Shown here piece after piece: positions 14,346 through 21,613 of a DNA stretch of 24,259 nucleotides. Position numbers and translations under genes: made by a program. Under the pieces are notes generated by a model, which saw nothing but the letters and a program-made list of their open reading frames with translations, searched no databases and was not told the DNA's origin. This DNA is from WHSV01 sp050694055. GTDB taxonomy: Bacteria; Actinomycetota; CADDZG01; WHSQ01. Location: the NCBI GenBank assembly GCA_050694055.1, contig JBOGWX010000005.1, positions 1 through 24,259 on the forward strand. Reading direction: 5' to 3'. How positions within the stretch are numbered: the first letter of the stretch is position 1; each line of letters starts with the position of its first letter.

Positions 14346-15989
14346 GTGCACAAGTGGACGAGGCTACGGAAAGCGGTCGTGCTGACCACGACGGTCTTGG
14401 CTGCCGCCTGCACCGGCAACGTGGGGAATCAACCGACTGTGTCCCGGCCAGGCAGCCCCTCGCCTAGCCTCTCGCCGCCTAAGGAGAGCCGCCACTGTCA
14501 GCCCTTCCCGGATCGGCTCATCGATGAGTTCCTGGCGGCTTACAACGGTCGCGATCTTGAGGGGCTGCAGAGTCTGGTGACCGCGCCAGAGATTGTGGAC
14601 GTTGTAGCCGCGGCCTATACGGGTGGGTCGTCGTTTGAGGGTGTGACTGAATGGGCCCGCGCAAGCTGGGACGCTAATGACCGCATAGACAACAGCGGCT
14701 ACGCGTTCCATCCGAGCAAGAACAGGTTCCAGATGCTCGTAACCCGAGCTAGCGCTGTGTTGCGCGCTGATGGGATCGAGCGCGTTTCGACAGCGCTGGA
14801 TGCCATCTCCGACGGATGCACGATCACCTCGCTGGCAAGCAGCGGGCCGGTTCAATCAAAGCACGACCCATGCGCGTTCTACGATGCGTTCCGAAGCGTG
14901 GCAGATATTGCTTCAGATAGACCACGAGCGTGTGCAGACGGTTCGGGGGACCACGCGCGCACGGGATCCATCGCTGTTCTTGGCAACGGTCGAATCCTCA
15001 TATGGGGTGGTCAGCGCGGAGGCCACTTCACCTACGGGGATGTCGCAATGGACGGTCTGTCTTTCGACTCCGTCACCGGTCGCTGGACCCGAATACCACC
15101 ACCCCACTCACCCGCCTTCCGCCCCGAAGGGGGGACGTGGACCGGGCGAGAATTGATCGTGCTGGGAAGCAAGTCGCGTCCGGATTATCGAGTGATGGCC
15201 GCTGCCTACGACCCTCATACCCGCGCATGGAGGACGATCAAGTTCCCCTACAGACGTGACAGCGGATTCGAGACGGCTTGGACGGGACGGGAGCTGTTGT
15301 TGTGGGGTGGACCCAGCCACTCAGAGCATCCGTCGCGGCGAGGTCTTCTTTACAACCCCGTCACCGATGCATGGCGCAAGACCTCACCGGCGCCCGTGAG
15401 TGCGCGGTGGTCGCACGCGGCCGTTTGGACGGGAACTGAACTGATCGTCTGGGGCGGTGGAAACGCACACGTGGAACTCGCAGACGGTGCCGCCTACAAT
15501 CCGGTGACGGATGCATGGCGGGAGCTCGCGCCCGCCCCCCTGTCGGCTCGACAATGGCTGCCGCTGGTCTGGACCGGGCGAGAAGTCATCGTGTGGGGCG
15601 GATCGTCCATCAGTCGGTCGGTGGCGGACGGAGCTGCGTACGATCCGGCCACCGATTCTTGGAGGAACCTCTCGAAGTCGCCGCTCCGTGGCCGGCACTA
15701 CCACTCCGCGGTATGGACTGGATCAGAGATGATCGTTTTCGGGGGCTACAGCTACCACCGCTCCTTCGCGGACGGTGCCGCGTACGATCCTGCCCGTGAT
15801 CGATGGCGCAGGTTGCCGCGTCCTTCCATTAAGCCCCGGTTCGAACACTCGGCGATCTGGACGGGGAACGAGATGATCGTTTTCGGTGGGACGTGGGACT
15901 TCGGCCATATCGGACTGGGTGACGGTGCGGCCTACGATCCGATATCGAATAGCTGGCGGCGCCTCGTGCCGGCTGTCGGAGTCGACTGA
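14346..15989 (+). CDS. Kelch-repeat lipoprotein (predicted seven-bladed beta-propeller)
   Basis: Starting at the GTG at 14346 the protein is 547 residues. It has a lipoprotein signal peptide (lipobox LAAAC, Cys22), a Ser/Pro linker, an alpha-helical domain (about 45-160) with a PDRLIDEFLAAYNGRDLEGLQSLV stretch that recalls an NTF2-like fold, and then about seven kelch-type repeats to the end. Each repeat reads roughly W-T-G-x-E-L/M-I-V-F/W-G-G, a variable loop, then D-G-A-A-Y-D-P and W-R. It is probably an outer-surface binding or carbohydrate-related propeller. The ligand is unknown. The frame is open upstream to an ATG at 14265, but that would place about 27 non-signal residues before the signal peptide. 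Its codon choice in the first 700 bases looks less G+C-biased than its neighbours. Confidence 0.85.
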   Translation: MHKWTRLRKAVVLTTTVLAAACTGNVGNQPTVSRPGSPSPSLSPPKESRHCQPFPDRLIDEFLAAYNGRDLEGLQSLVTAPEIVDVVAAAYTGGSSFEGVTEWARASWDANDRIDNSGYAFHPSKNRFQMLVTRASAVLRADGIERVSTALDAISDGCTITSLASSGPVQSKHDPCAFYDAFRSVADIASDRPRACADGSGDHARTGSIAVLGNGRILIWGGQRGGHFTYGDVAMDGLSFDSVTGRWTRIPPPHSPAFRPEGGTWTGRELIVLGSKSRPDYRVMAAAYDPHTRAWRTIKFPYRRDSGFETAWTGRELLLWGGPSHSEHPSRRGLLYNPVTDAWRKTSPAPVSARWSHAAVWTGTELIVWGGGNAHVELADGAAYNPVTDAWRELAPAPLSARQWLPLVWTGREVIVWGGSSISRSVADGAAYDPATDSWRNLSKSPLRGRHYHSAVWTGSEMIVFGGYSYHRSFADGAAYDPARDRWRRLPRPSIKPRFEHSAIWTGNEMIVFGGTWDFGHIGLGDGAAYDPISNSWRRLVPAVGVD

Positions 15990-16036
15990 ACACATCTTTG
16001 ATCTTCGCCGGTTAGCCAACGCGACTGGTCGGGGAG

Positions 16037-16080
16037 TTGACAGCACCTCCGGTTGCTAGGCTGGGACTCTCGTACGAGAG
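16037..16080 (+). promoter_or_regulatory. Aldehyde dehydrogenase promoter with a perfect 14-bp palindrome
   Basis: A consensus -35 TTGACA lies at 16037-16042, and an actinobacterial-like -10 TAGGCT at 16057-16062. The spacer is only 14 bases, shorter than usual. Immediately downstream is a perfect palindrome, CTCTCGTACGAGAG (16067-16080), at the expected transcription start. A palindrome placed there commonly serves as the operator of a TetR- or GntR-type repressor. No such regulator is encoded nearby. Confidence 0.5.
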
Positions 16081-16115
16081 AACGCAGCACATCACGAGGG
16101 GACGTGAGCGTTGCC

Positions 16116-17696
16116 ATGGCACCTACCAAGACCCGCAGACGCAAGAAGCCGGCCACCCTGAAGTCGATGAACCCCCAGACCGGTGCGCTTCTCGGCGAGG
16201 TCGCCGCGAGCACTCCGCAGGAGGTGCACGACGGCGTTATCGCGGGGCGCAAGGTGCAGGCGGAGTGGGCGGCGATCGGGCCCCAGGGGAGGGCGCGTCA
16301 TCTGGGCGAGGTGCGTCACGCGATCTATCGTCACCTCGACGACATCGTGGAGACCATCGCGCAGGAGTGCGGCAAGCCGCGCGCCGAGGCGCTGGCCCAC
16401 GACATCATGCCCACGGTCCTCGGTCTGCAATACATGGCGCACACGGCGCCCAAGTGGCTGCGCTCCGATCGACCCGGCGGTGTCGTGGGACCCATCTTGG
16501 GGCTGACCTCGCGCGTCGACTACCGGCCCTTTGGTGTGGTCGGCTGCATCGCGCCCTGGAACTACCCGTTCCTCCTGTCCTTCATGGGCGTGATCCCGGC
16601 GCTCCTAGCGGGCAATACGGTCGTCCTGAAACCCTCCGAGGTGACCCCGGGAGTGGGGGAGCGCATACGGGAGATCTTGGAGCCGCTGCCCTCGGGTGTC
16701 GCCACCGTCGTCCAGGGCGCAGGGGACATAGGAGCGGCCCTGGTAGACGCTCGGTGCGACAAGCTGTGCTTCATCGGTTCTCCCGCCACCGGCAGGAAGA
16801 TCGCCGCGGCGGCGGCCAAGCACCTGACGCCGGTGGTGATGGAGCTCGGAGGCCAGGACGCCGCCATCGTGTGCGAGGACGCGGACCTCGACCTGGCGAG
16901 CTCGGGCGTGCTGTGGGGCGCCTTCCTCAACGCCGGCCAGGCGTGCACCGCCGTGGAGCGCGCCTACGTGGCCGACTCCGTGGCCGACCGCTTCGTGGAC
17001 GCGCTCGTCCAGAAGCTGTCCCGCCTCAGACAGGACGGCGGCGGGGACATCGGCTCGATGACCACCCCGGATCAACTCGACGTCTTCGAGCGGCACCTAA
17101 CCGACGCCGTCGACAAGGGGGCCAGGGTCGTCGCCGGGGGGCGCGAGGCCGGTAAGCGCAACGACGACGGGACCCTGTGGGCCTACCCCACGATCCTCGA
17201 GGGACGCAGCGAGGACATGGCGGTCTTCGCCGAGGAGACCTTCGGCCCGCTGCTCCCGATCGTGAGGGTGCGGGACGACGACGAGGCGATCCGGCGCGCC
17301 AACCACGAGGGTTTCAACCTCACCGCCTCGGTGTGGAGCGGCGATCGCTCACGAGCGCGCAGGATCGCGTCGTACCTGCGGAGCGGCACCGTGACCATCA
17401 ACTGCCACGCGGAGGCGGCGGGGACCCCGTGGGCAGCTTGGGGTGGGGTGGGCGAGTCCGGGTACGGCCGGCTGAACGGCGTCTACGGGATGCGCGAGTT
17501 CACCGTGCCCACCCACGTCGGAACCCACGGGCCCATCGAGCACAAGCGGCTGTTCTGGTATCCCTACGGCGAGGCGACGACCGACTCGCTGCGTGCGGTG
17601 ACCGAGTTGTTTTCCGCCCCCTCGGCGGGGACCAAGCTGAGGGCCGCGCGACGCCTGGCCGGGAGCATCGGCAAGGCGATGAAAGAGAAGCTCTAA
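16116..17696 (+). CDS. NAD(P)-dependent aldehyde dehydrogenase
   Basis: This is a full-length aldehyde dehydrogenase of 526 residues. Motifs include APWNYPF, LAGNTVVLKPSEVTP, the coenzyme-site FIGSPATGRKI, catalytic Glu243 in VMELGGQDAA, and nucleophile Cys277 in NAGQACTAVERAYV, then EETFGPLLPIV. Succinate-semialdehyde dehydrogenases are among the nearest forms, but the substrate is not certain. A basic N-terminal tail (KTRRRKKP) and a C-terminal extension of about 50 residues after the catalytic fold are present. The ATG at 16116 is preferred. A GTG at 16104, nearer the GAGGGG ribosome site, is in frame. The gene is apparently transcribed alone from its own promoter. A small hairpin (17696-17710) follows. 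Confidence 0.93.
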   Translation: MAPTKTRRRKKPATLKSMNPQTGALLGEVAASTPQEVHDGVIAGRKVQAEWAAIGPQGRARHLGEVRHAIYRHLDDIVETIAQECGKPRAEALAHDIMPTVLGLQYMAHTAPKWLRSDRPGGVVGPILGLTSRVDYRPFGVVGCIAPWNYPFLLSFMGVIPALLAGNTVVLKPSEVTPGVGERIREILEPLPSGVATVVQGAGDIGAALVDARCDKLCFIGSPATGRKIAAAAAKHLTPVVMELGGQDAAIVCEDADLDLASSGVLWGAFLNAGQACTAVERAYVADSVADRFVDALVQKLSRLRQDGGGDIGSMTTPDQLDVFERHLTDAVDKGARVVAGGREAGKRNDDGTLWAYPTILEGRSEDMAVFAEETFGPLLPIVRVRDDDEAIRRANHEGFNLTASVWSGDRSRARRIASYLRSGTVTINCHAEAAGTPWAAWGGVGESGYGRLNGVYGMREFTVPTHVGTHGPIEHKRLFWYPYGEATTDSLRAVTELFSAPSAGTKLRAARRLAGSIGKAMKEKL

Positions 17697-17750
17697 CCGC
17701 CCCCAGCGGTCAAACCGGCTAATTCGGTCAAGAATTTCCCACTCCTTTGA

Positions 17751-17823
17751 AGGAAACCGTCCGGCGCGAGCCGAATACGCAGGGTGACGGGCCTTGTAGC
17801 ACCCCGCAGGCGGCGACGTGGGG
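17751..17823 (+). ncRNA. Structured 5' leader, candidate riboswitch (weak resemblance to c-di-GMP-I/GEMM)
   Basis: The 73 bases before the LPFTG gene fold into nested helices. CCGTC (17757-17761) pairs with GACGG (17786-17790), enclosing a CGGC-GCGA-GCCG hairpin (17762-17773) with a GNRA tetraloop and an unpaired segment containing ACGCA. A second hairpin, CCCCGC with GTGGGG (17802-17807 with 17818-17823), ends just before the ribosome site. The order GGAAACC, GNRA hairpin, ACGCA, ACGGGCC, GTAGC is reminiscent of c-di-GMP-I riboswitches, but the usual GG before ACGC is lost. The pairing is visible in the sequence. The class is a guess. Confidence 0.35.
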
Positions 17824-17845
17824 CGAACGAAAAGGGGTGAGGCAG

Positions 17846-19138
17846 ATGCGGAAAGGAAGAGGAGGGCTTCCGCACCGGCTCATGGTGGCAGTGATGGGGG
17901 CGATGGTCGCACTGGCTCTGTTGCCGGGCATGGGAGCTGCGGCGAAGAGCCCGGCGACCGACGCGACCGACGCGGTCGGTGAGGCGGTTGAAGGTGCGAC
18001 CGGTGGAGCTTCCTCGGGAAGCTCGGCCCCCGTACCGGCCGAGCCGACGGAAGATGACGACAGTCCCGGGCACGAGAGCCCCGACCCGAGCGGCCCCGAT
18101 CACGCCTCCGGAGGAATCGCGGAGGTGCAGATCGATGGCAACGAGCTCGTAACCGTCGGCCACACCGACAGCACGATCTCCGACGACGATTCTTCCTCGA
18201 GCGATGTCACGTTACTGGCGATCGGTGGCGAGGAGATCGTCGGCGCACATTCGGATTCCGAGGAGGGCCCCGAGAGCGACACACAGCACGCTTTCGCACC
18301 CCTATGTGAGGGCTCCGGCGGCGGCGTTTGCCTCGGTCTGATGTTTGCGGACGCGTCCAGCACCGAGGGCGCCAACTCCTCGAGCGCCTCAGGCAACGCC
18401 GCGGTGGCCTTCGCGTGTCTGGGGGGAACCGAGACCGACGCCGAGGCAGAGTGCGACGGTCCGGTCGGCGCAGGTGTGGCCGAGTCCCACAGCGACATCA
18501 AGCGCGACAAGCAGAGTGGCGAGACCGAGGCATCGCACAGTAGCGACCTCGCCGACGTCTGCATCGGGGGCGAGGACACCTCCGGCACATGTTCCGGCAT
18601 CGGCGCCGAGGCTGCACACTCCGAGTCACGCAGTGAGTCGGGCCCCGCCGGCGGTCAGGGTTCAACCGAGCGAGACTCCTTCCTCTTGAACGTCGAGGCG
18701 AACGGTGAGGACAACGAGATCGTCGGCGATCCGGCCGACATGTCGGTGCCGCCGGGCTGCCCCGAGGGCGAGTCCCTAGTGTGCGTGTTCTTCAACCAGG
18801 GTGAGTCGTTCGTGTTCACCGGCGGTGCTGCCGGTTACCAGGAAGTCGCTCACGTGACGGTCGGCCCCGACCTCATGCTGGCTCATCTTTCGACCTCCGA
18901 GACGCTCGCGACCAACGCGGGGCCGGAGGACGTCGTAGAGGGAAGCCCGGCAGAGGTCCCGGGGGACACGGTCCTGGGCGGTGGTCCTGCGGAGCCGGCC
19001 GACGACTCGGCGGGCGACGCATTGCCCTTTACGGGAACCGAGGTCTCTCTGTTCCTGGCGCTGGCGTGTGCGCTCATTTCGGCCGGCGCGTGGCTGCTGG
19101 CACTTCAGCGTCGGCCAGGGATGCAGCTCCAGCAATGA
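17846..19138 (+). CDS. Secreted LPFTG-anchored surface protein with paired cysteines
   Basis: The 430-residue protein has a signal peptide (about 1-33, a basic start followed by MVALALLPGMGAAA), a long Ser/Asp/Glu/Gly-rich extracellular region, and a C-terminal sorting signal: LPFTG at 393-397, a hydrophobic helix, and a basic tail. It would be attached to the cell wall by a sortase. The exposed part carries four cysteine pairs in loosely repeated units (CEGSGGGVC, CLGG...C, CIGGEDTSGTC, CPEGESLVC), which suggests four disulfide-bonded repeats. I start it at the ATG at 17846 with AAAGGGGTGAGG upstream. The frame is open further upstream but would run through the structured leader. Function is unknown. 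The next gene overlaps its stop. Confidence 0.85.
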   Translation: MRKGRGGLPHRLMVAVMGAMVALALLPGMGAAAKSPATDATDAVGEAVEGATGGASSGSSAPVPAEPTEDDDSPGHESPDPSGPDHASGGIAEVQIDGNELVTVGHTDSTISDDDSSSSDVTLLAIGGEEIVGAHSDSEEGPESDTQHAFAPLCEGSGGGVCLGLMFADASSTEGANSSSASGNAAVAFACLGGTETDAEAECDGPVGAGVAESHSDIKRDKQSGETEASHSSDLADVCIGGEDTSGTCSGIGAEAAHSESRSESGPAGGQGSTERDSFLLNVEANGEDNEIVGDPADMSVPPGCPEGESLVCVFFNQGESFVFTGGAAGYQEVAHVTVGPDLMLAHLSTSETLATNAGPEDVVEGSPAEVPGDTVLGGGPAEPADDSAGDALPFTGTEVSLFLALACALISAGAWLLALQRRPGMQLQQ

Positions 19139-19737
19139 ACGCTGCAAGCGCAGTGGAACGCGTCTGCCTCGAGATCGGTGAGCGCAATCGCGTCCAGGTG
19201 ATCGTGGCGGTCGTGGCCTTCCTGCTGGCCTTTGGGTTTCTGGGGGTCGCGGTGCTTCACGACGACGGAGCGGAACCTGAGGCGGAGCGCGGTGCGCAAT
19301 CCTTTGCGACGCGCCGCGTGGCCAGCGCCAAGGGCGGTTACGAGCTCGAGGCGCCGAGATCGTGGGAGGTCGAGAAGCGGGGGAGGGCCGTGACACTGTC
19401 CAGCCCCGCCGGTGACATCTTCGTCACGGTCGCGCCGGCCCCTAGGGGCGACCTCGCCGACGCGGCCAACGAGATCTTCCAGTCGGCCGCAGCCACCTAC
19501 TCCAAGGTGACCTTCCTGGGGGCTTCCAGGCAGACCATCGGCCGGCGAGAGGCGGTCGTCTTCAGTGGCAAGGGCACCAACGACGAAAAGGTCAGACTTC
19601 GGTTCGTCGGCGCGACCTTCAACGACGGCGGTCGCAACCATTCGATGACCGCATTCACGCGTGGAGACTCCGGCTCAGAGCGAGTCCTCTCACGCATCCA
19701 GAAGATCCTCAACACCTTTACGGCGACGAGGAGCTAG
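19135..19737 (+). CDS. Single-pass membrane protein with a PsbP/Mog1-like extracellular domain
   Basis: The 200-residue protein has one membrane helix (about 20-41, VQVIVAVVAFLLAFGFLGVAVL) and an external domain. Within it, KGGYELEAPRSWEV, then TLSSPAGDIFVTVAPAP, then HSMTAFTRGD and a final amphipathic helix resemble small PsbP- or Mog1-like lipoprotein domains of Gram-positive bacteria. No catalytic residues are evident. The ATG at 19135 overlaps the preceding stop as ATGA and lacks a ribosome site, so its translation is probably coupled to the LPFTG protein. The pair may act together at the cell surface. The frame is open further upstream but only through the preceding gene. Confidence 0.72.
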   Translation: MNAASAVERVCLEIGERNRVQVIVAVVAFLLAFGFLGVAVLHDDGAEPEAERGAQSFATRRVASAKGGYELEAPRSWEVEKRGRAVTLSSPAGDIFVTVAPAPRGDLADAANEIFQSAAATYSKVTFLGASRQTIGRREAVVFSGKGTNDEKVRLRFVGATFNDGGRNHSMTAFTRGDSGSERVLSRIQKILNTFTATRS

Positions 19738-19746
19738 CGGAGCGGA

Positions 19747-19791
19747 ACACACAAGAGGGGGTGTCCCACGGGGCGCCCCCTCTTGCGGTGT
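19747..19791 (+). terminator. Strong hairpin terminator after the surface-protein pair
   Basis: A perfect 10-bp inverted repeat (CAAGAGGGGG at 19752-19761 with CCCCCTCTTG at 19776-19785) is extended by ACAC/GTGT on the outside and by CCC/GGG in the loop. It starts ten bases after the stop of the 19135-19737 gene. There is no T tract, as is common for terminators of high-G+C bacteria. Confidence 0.8.
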
Positions 19792-19862
19792 CGCCCCGCA
19801 GCACCATCGCTTCCCTCGAAGCTCGAACCCGATGGGTGTCTGTCCGTGAAGGGGCAGAACCT

Positions 19863-19934
19863 GCGGTCCATGCGGTCCATGCGGTCCATGCGGTCCATGC
19901 GGTCCATGCGGTCCATGCGGTCCACGCGGTCCAC
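19863..19934 (+). repeat. 9-bp minisatellite, eight tandem copies
   Basis: The unit GCGGTCCAT is repeated eight times without interruption. The last two copies read GCGGTCCAC. Because the unit is nine bases, all frames through it stay open and produce low-complexity peptides (such as repeated M-R-S or V-H-A), none of which looks like a real gene. It lies between a terminator and the end of thiI. Confidence 0.95.
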
Positions 19935-19958
19935 TGGTGCACCGCATGTACCGGGTGA

Positions 19959-19975
19959 TTCCCCGATTCGGGGAA
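19959..19975 (-). terminator. Small hairpin downstream of thiI
   Basis: TTCCCCG (19959-19965) and CGGGGAA (19969-19975) form a 7-bp stem with a three-base loop. It lies 70 bases past the thiI stop in the direction of thiI transcription and could end that message. There is no T tract. Confidence 0.45.
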
Positions 19976-20044
19976 GAGGACCTATAAGCTCCGGCTTCCC
20001 GACCTGGCGTATGGCAGTGAGTGACGCAAAATTCGCTAACGGGA

Positions 20045-21217
20045 TCAGAGGGGGGCGAGCTCGAACACGCGCGTTTCGATGCCGGCAAGCGCCTTGCCCA
20101 CGAGGGCGTTCAGGTCGAGTGCCGCCTCCGCTCGCTCCGCCGCAGCTTCGGTGGCGCGCGTCACGGGGGAACGGGGCTCGAACAGCACGCAGCAGTCCTG
20201 ATACCTGCGGGTCGAGAGGTCGAAGGTGCCGATCGCCCGAGAGGTCTCGATGATCTCCATCTTGTCCATCCCGATGAGCGGCCGGAAGACCTGCACCCCG
20301 GGTACCGCGCCGTTGACGGTGTTCATGTTCTCGACGGTCTGCGACGCGACCTGGCCGAGGCTGTCGCCCGTTATCAGCGCTTGGGCCTCGCGCTGTTCGG
20401 CGAGGGCGGCGGCGATGCGCATCATCGTGCGCCGGTAGAGCACGACTCGCAGGTTCGCCGGCGCGTGCATGACGATCTCCCTCTGGGCGTCGCCGAGGGG
20501 GACAAGATGGAGTACGCACCGCAACTGATACCCGACCAGGACCTCCAGCAACTCCTCGACTTGACGAATCGAGCTCGGGTCCGTGTAAGGACGCCCGTGA
20601 AAGTGGAGGAACTCGATCTCGGCCCCCCTGAGTGCCATGCGCCAAGCCGCCACCGGTGAATCGATCCCACCCGAGAGCAGGGCGAGCATCCGTCCGGAAG
20701 TGCCGACCGGTAACCCTCCCCAACCGGGAACACGTCTGCGGTAGACGATGGCGGAGTTCCCGAAGATCTCGATGTGCGCCGTCGCATCCGGATTCTTCAG
20801 CCTGACCGATGCACCGGTCGCATCTCTGATCCGCTGACCGATCATCTCGTTGATCTCTGCGGACTTCATCGGGAATGTGGAGTGGCTGCGGCGCGCCCGG
20901 ACCGCAAAGGACTCGAAGGGCTCGGCCTCCAAGAGCTCGAGCGCGACCGCACCGATCTCATGGATGTCCTGACGAACGCGTCGACCGACCCCGATGTTGG
21001 CGATGCCCAGTACCTGCGAGGCTCGTTCGACGGCCTCGTCGAATCTGTTCTCGGGCTTGAAGTCGATCGTGAGCCGCCCGAACCCGCGCCTGATGCGGTC
21101 GTAGCCCGTGCCTCTGAGAGCGCGCTTGAGGTTGCGAGCGAGCGTGTCCTCGAAGAAGTCGCGGTTGCGGCCCTTGAGGCTGATCTCGTGATAGTGGATG
21201 ACCAGAGCGTCGGACAA
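20045..21217 (-). CDS. thiI: ThiI, tRNA 4-thiouridine sulfurtransferase
   Basis: ThiI activates tRNA uridine with ATP and inserts sulfur to form 4-thiouridine. In some bacteria it also contributes to thiamine thiazole synthesis. The 390-residue protein has a ferredoxin-like and THUMP RNA-binding region (about 1-165), the PP-loop SGGIDS (182-187), and the pair Cys342-Cys343 in YQDCCVLFEP, where the conserved disulfide/catalytic cysteine lies. It is the short form without the C-terminal rhodanese domain found in E. coli, so persulfide sulfur must come from another protein such as SufS. The start is TTG at 21217 with GGGGCGGA upstream. It lies 11 bases after the RAM-domain gene, in one transcript. 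Confidence 0.95.
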   Translation of the reverse strand: MSDALVIHYHEISLKGRNRDFFEDTLARNLKRALRGTGYDRIRRGFGRLTIDFKPENRFDEAVERASQVLGIANIGVGRRVRQDIHEIGAVALELLEAEPFESFAVRARRSHSTFPMKSAEINEMIGQRIRDATGASVRLKNPDATAHIEIFGNSAIVYRRRVPGWGGLPVGTSGRMLALLSGGIDSPVAAWRMALRGAEIEFLHFHGRPYTDPSSIRQVEELLEVLVGYQLRCVLHLVPLGDAQREIVMHAPANLRVVLYRRTMMRIAAALAEQREAQALITGDSLGQVASQTVENMNTVNGAVPGVQVFRPLIGMDKMEIIETSRAIGTFDLSTRRYQDCCVLFEPRSPVTRATEAAAERAEAALDLNALVGKALAGIETRVFELAPL

Positions 21218-21228
21218 GCGTCCGCCCC

Positions 21229-21519
21229 CTAGAGTGCTTCCTCTTCCAGACCCACCGAGAACATCGCTTCGACGTCGTGGTGCGAGTAGACCTTGAAGGC
21301 AACCAGGGTCTGCGTCCTCTCCACCCCTTGCACCCTGGCGATGCCCTCGGTCACGACGCGCGCCAGTTCCTCGTGCTCTCGGACTCGAACCATGATGACG
21401 AGGTCGTAGTCACCCGCTACCGAGTAGACCTCGCTGACCTCGGGGAGGTCGGCAATGGCTTGAGCGGTCTCGGGGACCTTATGGATGTCGCAGGTGGCGA
21501 GAACGACGGTGGTGACCAT
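21229..21519 (-). CDS. Stand-alone RAM (Lrp/AsnC effector-binding) domain protein
   Basis: The 96-residue protein corresponds to the ligand-binding and oligomerisation half of Lrp/AsnC regulators (TTVVLATCDIHKVPETAQAI, then GDYDLVIMVRV, then GVERTQTLVAFKVY). The helix-turn-helix half is missing. Such stand-alone RAM proteins bind amino acids and form oligomers, and may modulate full-length Lrp proteins or enzymes. Its target here is unknown. The ATG at 21519 has no ribosome site. A TACACT box on the minus strand (21528-21533) would give a nearly leaderless transcript. The gene sits directly before thiI, suggesting shared expression, possibly in response to an amino acid. Confidence 0.9.
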   Translation of the reverse strand: MVTTVVLATCDIHKVPETAQAIADLPEVSEVYSVAGDYDLVIMVRVREHEELARVVTEGIARVQGVERTQTLVAFKVYSHHDVEAMFSVGLEEEAL

Positions 21520-21613
21520 CGGTTCAGTGTAGAGGCTGGCACCGGCCCCGTCGCTTGGAGGTCGGTCATTCTGCGTACTTCAGGAGGGGCGCGGCGCGCC
21601 CGATGGTGAGAAT

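Noticed and set aside
19863..19934. Possible CRISPR array
   Set aside because: The unit is only nine bases with no spacers, so it is a simple minisatellite.
19734..20723. Minus-strand frame with repeated M-D-R units
   Set aside because: It runs through the 9-bp minisatellite and then antisense-frame thiI. The repeats are an effect of the nine-base period, not of selection for a protein.
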